The notes under the pieces were generated by a model that saw only the letters and a list, made by a program, of their open reading frames with translations, ran no database searches and was not told the DNA's origin. A DNA stretch of 64,000 bases from Petrolisthes cinctipes (lineage: Eukaryota; Arthropoda; Malacostraca; Decapoda; Porcellanidae): assembly GCA_033782935.1 (NCBI GenBank), contig JAWQEG010001420.1, positions 248,001-312,000 of the forward strand, read 5' to 3'. Below, piece after piece: positions 38,099 through 51,525 of the stretch. The first letter of the stretch is position 1. Each line of letters begins with the position of its first letter. Position numbers and translations under genes: made by a program.

Positions 38099-39924
38099 TT
38101 CACATATCGACATTTTGCACATAAAATATCGATTTTTAGCATGGTTTGGGCCTATATTTTGAAAATACTCTAACACGGAGTAGGCATGTACAGATCGCTT
38201 CTGGGACACAAAAATATCTAATTTTCAGGTGTTTTGAGCCTGAATTTGAGATATAAACGTGTACAGAAGATGCAAGCACATATCGACTTTGGGCACCCAA
38301 AATATCGATTTTGAGCATGTTTTGGGCATGTATTTTAAAAATACTCTAGCACGAAGTAGGCATGTACAGATCGCTTCTGGGACACAAAAATATCGAATTT
38401 TCGGGTGTTTCGAGCCTGAATTTGATATATAAACGGGTACAGAAAGTACATGCACATATCGACTTTGGGTACCAAAAATATCAATTTTTAGTATGTTTTG
38501 GGACAATATTTTGAAAATATTCTAGCACTGAGTATGCATGTACAGATCGCTTCTGGGACCCAAAAATATTGAATTTTGGGGTGTTCTGAGCCTGAATTTG
38601 GGATATAAACGGTTACAAAAGATGTATGCACATATTGACTTTGGACACCTAAAATATCGATTTTTATCATATTTTAGGCCTATATTTTGAAAATATTCTA
38701 GCACTGAGTAGACATGTACAGATCGCTTCGGGGACCCAAAAATATTGAATTTTTGGGGGTTTTGAGCCTGCATTTGAGATATAAACGGGTACAAAAGATG
38801 TATGGACATATCGACTTTGGACAACTAAAATATGGATTTTTAGCATGTTTTAAGCCTACATTTTGAAAATGTTCTAGCACTGAGTATGCATGTACAGATT
38901 GCTTCTGGGACCCAAAAATATTGAATTTTGGGGTGTTCTGATCCTGAATTTGGGATATAAACGGGCACAAATGATGTATGCACATATCGACTTTGGACAC
39001 CTAAAATATCGATTTTTATCATATTTTAGGCCTAAATTTTGAAAATATTCTAGCACTGAGTAGACAGGTACAGATCGCTTCACGGACCCAAAAATATTGA
39101 ATTTTTTGGTGTTTTGAGCCTGCATTTGAGATATAAACGGGTACTGATGATGCATGCACATATCGACTTTTTGCACCTAAAATATCGATTTTGAGCATGT
39201 TTTGGGTCTGTATCTTGAAAACATTCTAAGAAGGAGTAGGCATGTACAGATCGCTTCTGGGACGCAAAAATATCTAATTTTCGGGTGTTTTGAGTCTGAA
39301 TTTGAGATATAAACGGGTACAGAAGATGCAAGCACATATCGACTTTGGGCACCCAAAATATCGATTTTTAGCATGTTTTGGGCCTATATTTTGAAAATAC
39401 TCTAACACGGAGTAGGCATGTACAGATCGCTTCTGGGACACAAAAATATCGTATTTTCGGGTGTTTTGAGCCTGAATTTGAGATATAAACGGGTAAAGAA
39501 GATGCATGCACATATCGACATTTTGCACATAAAATATCAATTTTTAGCATGTTTTGGGCCTATATTTTGAAAATACTCTAACACGGAGTAGGCATGTACA
39601 GATCGCTTCTGGGACACAAAAATATCTAATTTTCGGGTGTTTTGAGCCTGAATTTGAGATATAAACGGGTACAGAAGATGCAAGCACATATCGACTTTGG
39701 GCACCCAAAATATCGATTTTGAGCATGTTTTGGGCCTGTATTTTAAAAATACTCTAGCACGAAGTAGGCATGTACAGATCGCTTCTGGGACCCAAAAATA
39801 TCGAATTTTCGGGTGTTTCGAGCCTGAATTTGATATATAAACGGGTACAGAAGATACATGCACATATCGACTTTGGGTACCAAAAATATCAATTTTTAGT
39901 ATGTTTTGGGCCATTATTTTGAAA

Positions 39925-42054
39925 ATATTCTAGCACTGAGTAGACATGTACAGATCGCTTCGAAGACCCAAAAATATTGAATTTTTGGGTGTTTTGAGCC
40001 TGCATTTGAGATATAAACGGGTACTGAAGATGCATGCACATAGCGACTTTTTGCACCTAAAATATCGATTTTGAGCATGCTTTGAGTCTGCATTTTGAAA
40101 ACATTCTAGCTAAGAGTAGGCATGTACAGATCGGTTCTGGGACCCAAGAATATCGAAATTATCGATTTTTAGCATGTTTTGAGCCTATATTTTGAAAAAC
40201 ATTCTAGAACTGAGTAGGCATGTACAGATCGCTTCTGGGACCCAAAAATATTGAATTTTCCGTTGTTTTGAGCGTGAATTTGAGATTTTAACGGGTACTG
40301 AAGATGCATGCAGATATCGACTTAATGCACGTAAAATATCAATTTTGAGCATGTTTTGGGTGTGTATCTTGAAAACATTTTTGCAAGGAGTAGGCTTCTG
40401 GGACACAAAAATACCGAATTTTTGAGTGTTTTGAGCCTGAATTTGAGATATAAACGGGTACAGAACATGCATGCACATATCGACTTGGGACACTTAAGAT
40501 ATCGATTTTTAGCATGTTTTGAGCCTATATTTTATAAACATTCTAGCATTGAGTAGGCATTTACAGATCGTTTCTGGGACCCAAAAACATCGAATTTTTA
40601 GGTGTTTTGAGCCTGAATTTCAGATATAAACGGGTACAGAAGATGCATACACATATTTACTTTTTGCACCTAAAATATCGATTTTGAACATGTTTTGGGT
40701 CTGTATCTTCAAAACATTCTAAGAAGGAATAGGCATGTACAGATCGCTTCTGGGACACAAAAATATCTAATTTTCGTGTGTTTTGAGTCTGAATTTGAGA
40801 TATAAACGGGTACAGTAGATGCAAGCACATATCGACTTTGGGCACCCAAAATATCGATTTTTAGCATGTTTTGGGCCTATATTTTGAAAATACTCTAACA
40901 CGGAGTAGGCATGTACAGATCGCTTCTGGGACACAAAAATATCGAATTTTCGGGTGTTTTGAGCCTGAATTTGAGATATAAACGGGTATAGAAGATGCAT
41001 GCACATATCGAGTTTTTGCACCTAAAATATCGATTTTGAGCATGTTTTAGGTCTATATTTTGAAAACATTCTAGCAAAGAGTAGGCATGTACAGATCGGT
41101 TCTGGGACCCAAGAATATCGAATTTTCGGGTGTTTTGAGCCTGAATTTGAGATATAAACGGGTACAGGAGATGCATGCACATACCGACATTTTGCACATA
41201 AATTATCGATTTTTAGAATGTTTTGGGCCTATATTTTGAAAATACTCTAACACTGAGTATGCATGTACAGATCGCTTCTGGGAACCAAAAATATTGAATT
41301 TTGGGGTGTTCTGAGCCTGAATTTGGGATATAAACGGGTACAAAAGATGTATACACATATTGACTTTGGACACCTAAAACATCGATTTTTATCATATTTT
41401 AGGCCTATATTTTGAAAATATTCTAGCTCTGAGTAGACATGTACAGATCGCTTCGGGGACCCAAAAATATTGAATTTTTGGGTGTTTTGAGCCTGTATTT
41501 GAGATATAAACGGGTACAAAAGATGTATGGACATATCGACTTTGGACAAATAAATATGGATTTTTAGCATGTTTTAAGCCTATATTTTGAAAATGTTCTA
41601 GCGCGGAGTATGCATGTACAGATTGCTTCTGGGACACAAAAATATTGAATTTTGGGGTGTTCTGAGCCTGAATTTGGGATATAAACGGGCACAAAAGATG
41701 TATGCACATATCGACTTTGGACACCTAAAATATCGATTTTTATCATATTTTAGGCCTATATTTTGAAAATATTGTAGCACTGAGAAGACATGTACAGATC
41801 GCTTCGCGGACCCAAAAATATTGAATTTTTGGGTGTTTTGAGCCTGCATTTGAGATATAAACGGGTACTGAAGATGCATGCACAAATCGACTTTTTGCAC
41901 CTAAAATATCGATTTTGAGCATGTTTTGGGTCTGTATCTTGAAAACATTCTAAGAAGGAGTAGGCATGTACAGATCGCTTCTGGGACGCAAAAATATCTA
42001 ATTTTCGGGTGTTTTGAGTCTGAATTTGAGATATAAACGGGTACAGAAGATGCA
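39925..42054 (+). repeat. 2.1-kb duplicated segment, copy 2
   Basis: Counterpart of 35970-38098, sharing the 97-bp monomer (40155), the 163-bp monomer (40397) and the variant ATTGAGTAGGCATTTACAG (36593 and 40548), which is absent from the 28.3- and 30.9-kb copies. The 36- and 40-kb copies are therefore the closest relatives of this family. Confidence 0.8.
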
Positions 42055-42639
42055 AGCACATATCGACTTTGGGCACCCAAAATATCGATTTTAGCATGTT
42101 TTGGGCCTATATTTTGAAAATACTCTAACACGGAGTAGGCATGTACAGATCGCTTCTGGGACACAAAAATATCGAATTTTCGGGTGTTTTGAGCCTGAAT
42201 TTGAGATATAAACGGGTACAGAAGATGCAAGCACATATCGACTTTGGGCACCCAAAATATCGATTTTTAGCATGTTTTGGGCCTGTAATTTAAAAATACT
42301 CTAGCACGAAGTAGGCATGTACAGATCGCTTCTGGGACAAAAAAATATCGAATTTTCGGGTTTTTCGAGCCTGAATTTGATATATAAACGGGTACAGAAG
42401 ATACATGCACATATCGACTTTGGGTACCAAAAATATCAATTTTTAGTATGTTTTGGGCCAATATTTTGAAAATATTCTAGCACTGAGTATGCATGTACAG
42501 GTCGCTTCTGGGACCCAAAAATATTGAATTTTGGGGTGTTTTGAGCCTGCATTTGAGATATAAACGGGTACTGAAGATGCATGCACATAGCGACTTTTTG
42601 CACCTAAAATATCGATTTTGAGCATGCTTTTGGTCTGTA

Positions 42640-43430
42640 TTTTGAAAACATTCTAGCTAAGAGTATGCATGTACAGATCGGTTCTGGGACCCAAGAATAT
42701 CGGAATTATCGATTTTTAGCATGTTTTGAGCCTATATTTTGAAAAACATTCTAGAACTGAGTAAGCATGTACAGATCGCTTCTGGGACCCAAAAATATTG
42801 AATTTTCCGTTGTTTTGAGCGTGAATTTGAGATTTAAACGGGTACTGAACATGCATGCACATATCGACTTGGGACACTTAAGATATCGATTTTTAGCATG
42901 TATTGAGCCTGTATTTTATAAACATTCTAGCACTGAGTAGGCATGTACAGATCGTTTCTGGGACCCCAAAACATCGAATTTTTGGGTGTTTTGAGCCTGA
43001 ATTTGAGATATAAACGGGTACAGAAGATGCATACACATATTGACTTTTTGCACCTAAAATATCGATTTTGAACATGTTTTGGGTCTGTATCTTCAAAACA
43101 TTCTAAGAAGGAGTAGGCATGTACAGATCGCTTCTGGGACACAAAAATATCTAATTTTCGTGTGTTTTAAGTCTGAATTTGAGATATAAACGGGTACAGA
43201 AGATGCAAGCACATATCGACTTTGGGCACCCAAAATATCGATTTTTAGCATGTTTTGGGCCTATATTTTGAAAATACTCTAACACGGAGTAGGCATGTAC
43301 AGATCGCTTCTGGGACACAAAAATATCAAATTTTCGGGTGTTTTGAGCCTGAATTTGAGATATAAACGGGTACAGAAGATGCATGCACATATCGACTTTT
43401 TGCACCTAAAATATCGATTTTGAGCATGTT
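42640..43430 (+). repeat. Degenerate end of compartment H with a lost 163-bp monomer
   Basis: A 97-bp monomer (join near 42700) is followed by GGGTACTGAACATGCATG (42840). In the other copies the 163-bp monomer lies between GGGTACTGAA and CATGCATG. One whole short monomer is missing here, as expected from slippage or exchange between neighbours. Confidence 0.7.
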
Positions 43431-46400
43431 TTGGGTGTGTATCTTGAAAACATTCTAACTAGGAGTAGGTATGTACAGATCGCTTCTAGGAACCAAAAAT
43501 ACCGAATTTTCAGGTGTTTTGAGCCTGAATTTGAGATATAAACGGGTTCAGAAGATGCATGCACATATCGACTTTGGACACTTAAAATTTCGATTTTTAG
43601 CATGTTTTGAGCCTATATTTTGGAAACATTCTAGCACTGAGTAGGCATGTACAGATGTTTCTGGGACCCAAAAATATCGAATTTTCTGGTGTTTTGAGGT
43701 TGAATTTGGGATATAAACTGGTGCTGAAGACGCATACATATATTGACTTTGGTCACCTAAAATATCGATTTTCAGCATGTTTTGGGCCTGTATCTTGAAA
43801 ATACTCTAACACGGAGTAGGCAAGTACAGATCGCTTCTGGGACCCCAAAATATCGAATTTTCGGGTGTTTGGAGCCTGAATTTGAGATATAAACGGGTGC
43901 AGAAGGTGCATGCACATATTGACTTTTGGGCACCTAGAAGATCGATTTTCAGTATGTTTTGGTCTTGTATTTTGAAAATACTCTAACACGGAGTAGGCAT
44001 GTACAGTTCGCTTCTGGGACCCCAAAATATCGAATTTTCGGGTGTTTGGAGCCTGAATTTGATATATAAACGGGTACAGAAGATGCATACACATATCGAC
44101 TTTGGTCACTTAAAATATAGATTTTTAGCATGTTTTGAGCCTATATTTTGAAAACATTCTAGCACTGAGTAGGCATGTACAGATAGCTTCTGGGACCCAA
44201 ATATATCGAATTTTCGGGTGTTTTGAGCCTGAATTTGAGATATAAACGGGTGAAGAAGATGCATACACATATTGACCTTTGTCACCTAAAACATCGATTT
44301 TCTGCATGTTTTGGGCCTGTATTTTGAAAATACTCTAACACGGAGTAGGCAAGTACAGATTGCTTCTAGGACCCAAAAATACCGAATTTTCGGGTGTTTT
44401 GAGCCTGAATTTGAGATATAAACAGGTACAGAAGATGCATGCACATATTGACTTTGATCACTTAAAATATAGATTTTTAGCATGTTTTGAGCCAATATTT
44501 TGAATACATTCTAGCACTAAGTAGGCATGTACAGATCGGTCTTGGGACCCAAAAACATCGAATTTACGGGTGTTTTGAGGTTGAATTTAGGATATAAACG
44601 GGTGCAGAAGATGCATACACATATTGACATTGGACACCTAAAATATCGATTTTCAGCATGTTTTGGGCGTGTATCTGAGTAGGCATGTACAGATCGCTTC
44701 TGGGACCCCAAAATATCGAATTTTCGGGTGTTTGGAGCCTGAATTTGAGATATAAACGGGTACAGATGATGATGCATGCACATATCGACTTTTGGGCACG
44801 TAAAAGATCGATTTTCTGTATGTTTTGGGCCTGTATTTTGAAAATACTCTAACACGGAGTAGGCATGTACAGATCGCTTCTGGGACCCCAAAATATCGAC
44901 TTTAGGGTGTTTTGGGCCTGAATTTGAGATATCGACTTTGGGCACCTAAAATATCGATTTTCAGCATGTTTTGGGCCTATAATTTGAAAATATTATAGAA
45001 CTGAGTAGGCATGTACAGGTCGCTTCTGGGACCCCAAAATATCGAATTTTCGGGTGTTTTGAGCCTGAATTTGAGATATAAACAGGTACTGAAGATGCAT
45101 ACACATATCGACTTTTGGGGACCTAAAATATCGATTTTGAGCATGTTTTGGGTGTGTTTCTTGAAAACATTTTAACTAGGAGTAGGCTTGTACAGATCGC
45201 TTCTATTAAACAAAAATACCGAATTTTCGGGTGTTTTGAGCCTGAATTTAAGATATAAACGGGTACAGAAGATGCATGCACATATCGACTTTGGACACTT
45301 AAAATATCGATTTTTAGCATGTTTTATGCCTATATTTTAAAAACATTCTAGCACTGAGTAGGCATGTACAGATCGCTTCTGGGACACAAAAATATCGAAT
45401 TTTCGGGTGTTTTGAGGTTGAATTTGAGATATAAACGAGTGTAGAAGATGCATACACATATTGACTTTGGGCACCTAAAATATCGATTTTCAGCATGTTT
45501 TGGGCTTGTGTCTGAGTAGGCATGTACAGATTGCTTCTGGGACCCCAAAATATCGAATTTTCGGGTGTTTGGAGCCTGAATTTGAGTTAAATACGGGTAC
45601 AGAAGATGCATGCACCAATCGACTTTTGGGAAACAAAAAGATCGATTTTCAGTATGTTTTGGGCCTGTATTTTGAAAATACTCTAACACGGAGTAGGCAT
45701 GTACAGTTCGCTTCTGGGACCCCAAAATATCGAATTTTCGGGTGTTTTGGGCCTGAATTTGAAATATCGACTTTGGGCACATAAAATATCGATTTTTAGC
45801 TTGTTTTGGGCCTATATTTTGAAAATATGTTAGCGCTAAGTAGGCATGTACAGATCATTTCTGGGACCCCATAATATCGAATTTTCGGGTGTTTTGATCC
45901 TGAATTTGATATATAAACGGGTACAGAAGATACATGAACATATCGACTTTGGACATTTAAAATATCGATTTTTAGCATGTTTTGAGCCTTAATTTTGAAA
46001 ACATTCCAGCACTGAGTAGGCATGTACAGATCGCTTTTGCGACCAAAAAATAACGAATTTTCGGGTGTTTTGATTTTGAATTTGAGATATAAACGAGTGC
46101 AGTAGATGCATACACATATTGACTTTGGGCTCCTAAAATATCGATTTTCAGCATGTTTTGGGCTTGTATCTGAGTAGGCATGTATAGATCACTTCTGGGA
46201 CCCCAAAATATCGAATTTTCGGGTGTTTGGAGCCTGAATTTGAGATATAAACGGGTACAGAAGATGCATGCACATATCGACTTTGGGCCCCATAAAATAT
46301 CGATATTGAGCATGTTTTGGGTCTGCATCATGAAAACATTCTAACTAGGAGTAGGCATTTAAAGATTGCTTCTAGGACCCAAAAATGCCGAATTTTCGGG

Positions 46401-49400
46401 TGTTTTGATCTTGAATTTGAGATATAAACGGGTACAGAAGATGCATGCACATATCGACTTTGGACACTTAAAATATCGATTTTTAGCATGTTTTGAGCCT
46501 ATATTTTGAAAACATTCTAGCACTGAGTAGGCATGTACAGATCGCTTCTGGGACCCAAAAATATCGAATTTTCGGGTGTTTTGAGGTTGAATTTGGGATA
46601 TAAACGGGTGCAGAAGATGCATACACACATATTGAGTTTGGGCACCTAAAATATCGATTTTCAGCATGTTTTGTGCCTGTATCTGAGTAGGCATGTACAG
46701 ATCGCTTCTGGGACCCCAAAATATCGAATTTTCGGGTGTTTTGAGTCTGAATTTGAGATATAAACAGGTACTGAAGATGCATGCACATATCGACTTTAGG
46801 GCACCTAAAATATAGATTTTGAGCATGATTTGGGCCTGTATTTTGAAAATACTCTAACACGGAGTAGGCATGTACAGATCGCTTCTGGGACCCAAAAATA
46901 TTGAATTTTCGGGTGTTATGGGCCTGAACTTGAAATATCGATTTTGGGCACCTAAAATATCGATTTTTAGCTGGTTTTGGGCCTATATTTTGAAAATATG
47001 TTAGCGCTAAGTAGGCATGTACAGATCACTTCTGGGACCCCAAAATGTCGAATTTTCGGGTATTTTGAGCCTTAATTTGAGATATAAATGGGTACAGAAG
47101 ACGCATGCACATATCGACTTTGGACACTTAAAATATCGATTTTTAGCATGTTTTGAGCCTATATTTTGAAAACATTCTAGCACTGAGTAGGCATGTACAG
47201 ATCATTTCTGGGACCCCATAATATCGAATTTTCGGGTGTTTTGATCCTGAATTTGAGATATAAACGGGTACAGAAGATGCATGCACATATCGACTTTTAA
47301 CATTTAAAATATCGATTTTTAGCATGTTTTGAGCCTTAATTTTGAAAACATTCTAACTAGGAGTAGGCATGTACAGATCGCTTCTAGGACCCAAAAATGC
47401 CGAATTTTCGGGTGTTTTGATCCTGAATTTGAGATATAAACGGGTACAGAAGATGCATGCACATATCGACTTTGGACACTTATAATATCGATTTTTAGCA
47501 TGTTTTGAGCCTATATTTTGAAAACATTCTAGCACTGAGTAGGCATGTACAGATCGCTTCCTGGACCCAAAAATATCGAATTTTCGGGTGTTTTGAGTCT
47601 GAATTTGAGATATAAACAGGTACTGAAGATGCATGCACATATCGACTTTTGGGCACCTAAAATATTGATTTTGAGCATGTTTTGGGTCTGTATGTTGAAA
47701 ACATTCTAACTAGGAGTAGACATGTACAGATCGCTTCTAGGACCCAAAAATACCGAATTTTCGAGTGTTTTGAGCCTGAATTTGAGATATAAACGGGTAC
47801 AGAAGATGCATGCACATATCGACTTTAGACACTTAAAATATCGATTTTTAGCATGTTTTGAGCCTATGTTTTTAAAACATTCTAGTACTGAGTAGGCATG
47901 TACAGATCGCTTCTGGGACCCAAAAATATCGAATTTTCGGGTGTTTTGAGGTTAAATTTGAGATATAAACGAGTGCAGAAGATGCATACACATATTGACA
48001 TTGGGCACCTAAAATATCGATTTTCAGCAAGTTTTGGGCCTGTATCTTAGTAGGCATGTACAGATCGCTTCTGCGACCCCAAAATATCGAATTTTCGGGT
48101 TTTTGGAGCCTGAATTTGAGATATAAACGGGTACAGAAGATGCATGCATGCAGTATGTTTTGGGCCTGTATTTTGAAAATACTCTAACACGGAGTAGGCA
48201 TGTACAGTTCGCTTGTGGGACCCCAAAATATCGAATTTTCGGGTGTTTTGGGCCTGAATTTGAGATATCGACTTTGGGCACCTAAATTTTCGATTTTTAG
48301 TATGTTTTGGGCCTATATTTTGAAAATATTCTAGCACTAAGTAGGCATATACAGATTGCTTCTGAGACCCAAAAATATCGGATTTTCGGGTGTTTTGAGG
48401 TTGAATTTGGGATATAAACGGGTGCAGAAGATGCATGCACATATTGACTTTGGTTACCTAAAATATCGATTTTTAGCATGTTTTGAGCCTATATTTTGAA
48501 AACATTCTATCACTGAGTAGGCATGTACAGATCGCTTCTGGGACCCAAAAATATCGAATTTTCGGGTGTTTTGAGGTTGAACTTGGGATATAAACGGGTA
48601 CAGAAGATGCATGCACATATCGACTTTTGGGCAACTAAAATATCGATTTTCAGTATGTTTTGGGCCTGTATATTGAAAATACTCTAACGCGGACTAGGCA
48701 TGTACAGATCGCTTCTTGGACCCCAAAATATCGAATTTTCGGGTGTTTTGGGCCTGAATTTGAGATATCGAATTTGGGCAGCTAAAATATCGATTTTCAG
48801 CATGTTTTGGGCCTGTATTTTGAAAATACTCTGACACGGAGAAGGCATGTACAGATCGCTTCTGGGACCCCAAAATATTGAATTTTCGGGTGTTTTGAAC
48901 CTGAATTTGCGATATAAACGGGTACTGAAGATGCATGCACATATTGACTTTTGGGCACCTAAAATATCGATTTTGAGCATGTTTTGGGTCTGTATCTTAA
49001 AAACATTCTAACTAGGCGTAGGCATGTACAGATCGCTTCTAGGACCCAAAAATACCGAATTTTCGGGTGTTTTGAGCCTGAATTTGAGATATAAACGGGT
49101 GCAGAAGATGCATACACACATTAACTTTGGGCACCTAAAATATCGATTTTCAGTCTGTTTTGGGCCTGTATTTTAAAAATACTCTAATACAGAGTTGGCA
49201 TGTACAGATCGCTTGTGGGACCCCAAAATATCGAATTTTCGGGTGTTTTAAGCCTGAATTTGAGATATAAACGGGTACAAAAGATGCATGCACATATCGA
49301 CTTTTGGGCACCTAAAAGATCGATTTGCAGTATGTTTTGGGCCTGTAATTTGAAAATACTCTAACACAGAGTAAGCATGTACAGATCGCTTCTGGGACCA

Positions 49401-51525
49401 TAAAATATCGAATTTTCGGGTGTTTTGGGCTTGAATTTGAGATATCGACTTTGGGCACCTAAAATATCGATTTTTAGCATGTTTTGGGCTTATTTTTTGA
49501 AAATATTCTAGCACTGAGTAGGCATGTACAGATCGCTTCTGGGACCCCAAAATATCGAATTTTCGGGTGTTTTGAGCCTGAATTTGATATATAAACGGGT
49601 ACAGAATATGCATGCACATATTGACTTTCGGCACCTAAAATATCGATTTTCAGCATGTTTTGGGCCTGTAAATTGAAAATTCTCTAACACGGAGTAGGCA
49701 TGTATATATCGCTTCAGGGACCCCAAAATATCGAATTTTCGTTTGTTTTGAGCCTGAATTTGAGATATAAACGGGTACAGAAGAAGCATGCACATATCGA
49801 CTTTTGGGCACCTAAAATATCGATTTTGAGCATGTTTTGGGTCTGTATCTTGAAAACATTCTAACTAGGAGTAGGCATTTACAGATCGCTTGTAGGACCC
49901 AAAAATACCGAATTTTCGGGTGTTTTGAGCCTGAATTTGAGATATAAACGGGTACAGAAGATGCATGCACATATCGACTTTAGACACTTAAAATATCGAT
50001 TTTTAGCATGTTTTGAGCCTATATATTGAAAAAATTCTAGCACTGAGTAGGCTTTTTTAGATCGCTTGTGGGACCCAAAAATATCGAATTTTCGGGTGTT
50101 TTGAGGTTGAATTTGGAATATAAACGGGTGCAGAAGATGCATACACATATTGGCTTTTAGCACCTAAAATATCGATTTTCAGCATGTTTTTGGCCTGTAT
50201 CTGAGAAGGCATGTACAGATCGTTTCTGGGACCCCAAAATATCGAATTTTCGGGTGTTTGGAGACTGAATTTGAGATATAAACGGGTACAGAATATGCAT
50301 TCACATATCAACTTTTAGGCACCTAAAAGATCGATTTTCAGTATGTTTTGGGCCTGTATTTTGAAAATACTGTAACATGGAGTAGGTATGTACAGATCGC
50401 TTCTGGGACCCCAAAATATCGAATTTTCGGGTGTTTTGAGCCTGAATTTGAGATATAAACGGTTACTGAAGATGCATGCACATATCGACTTTTGGGCACC
50501 TAAAATATCGATTTTGAGCATGTTTTTGGTCTGTATCTTGAAAACAATCTAACTAGGAGTAGACATGTACAGATCGCTTCTAGGACCCAAAAACACCGAA
50601 TTTACGGGTGTTTTTAGCCTGAATTTGAGATATAAACGGGTACAGAAGATTCATGCACATATCGACTTTGGACACTTAAAATATCGATTTTCATCATGTT
50701 TTGGGCCTGTCTCTGAGTAGGCATGAACAGATCGTTTCTTGGACCCCAAAATATCGAATTTTCGGGTTATTGTAGCCTGAATTTGAGATATAAACGGGTA
50801 CAGAAGATGCATGCACATATTGACTTTTGGGCACCTAAAAGATCGATTTTCAGTATGCTTATGGCCTGTATTCTGAAAATACTCTAACACAGAGTAGGGA
50901 TGTACAGATCGCTTCTGGGACCCCAAAATATTGAATTTTCGGATGTTTTGAGGTTGAATTTGGGATATAAATGGGTGCAGAAGATGCATACCCATATTAA
51001 CTTTGGGCACCTAAAATATCGATTTTCAGTATGGGTTGGGCCTGTATTTTGAAAATACTCTAACACGGAGTAGGCATGTACAGATCGCTTCTGGGACCCC
51101 AAAATATTGAATTTTCCGGTGTTTTCGGCCTGAATTTGAGATATTGACTTTGGGCACCTAAAATATCGATTTTAGCATGTTTTAGGCCTATATTTTGAAA
51201 ATATTCTAGCACTGAGTAGGCATATACAGATCGCTTCTGGGACCCCAAAATATCGAATTTTCGTGTTTTTTTAGCCTGAATTTGAGATATAAACGGGTAC
51301 AGAAGATGCATGCACATATTGACTTTGGGCACCTAAAATATCGATTTTTAGCATGTTTTAAGCCTATATTTTGAAAACATTCTAGCACTGAGTAGGCATC
51401 TACAGACCGCGTCTGACCCCAAAAAATATCGAATTTTCGGGTGTTTTGAGGTTGAATTTATGATATAAACGGGTGCATGAGATGCATACACATCTTGACT
51501 TTGGGCACCTAAAATATCGATTTTC

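Larger units (their letters stand above)
16861..43430 (+). repeat. Satellite array, compartment H, segment 3 (higher-order repeats)
   Basis: This 26.6-kb stretch has the clearest higher-order structure. It contains four copies of block P, repeated 8-monomer units, two 7-monomer (1,232-bp) variants at 19109-20340 and 37608-38839, and nested larger duplications. Only the 13-bp-deleted, 97-bp and 144-bp length variants occur. I found no 147-bp or 158-bp monomers between 16861 and 43430. Confidence 0.92.
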
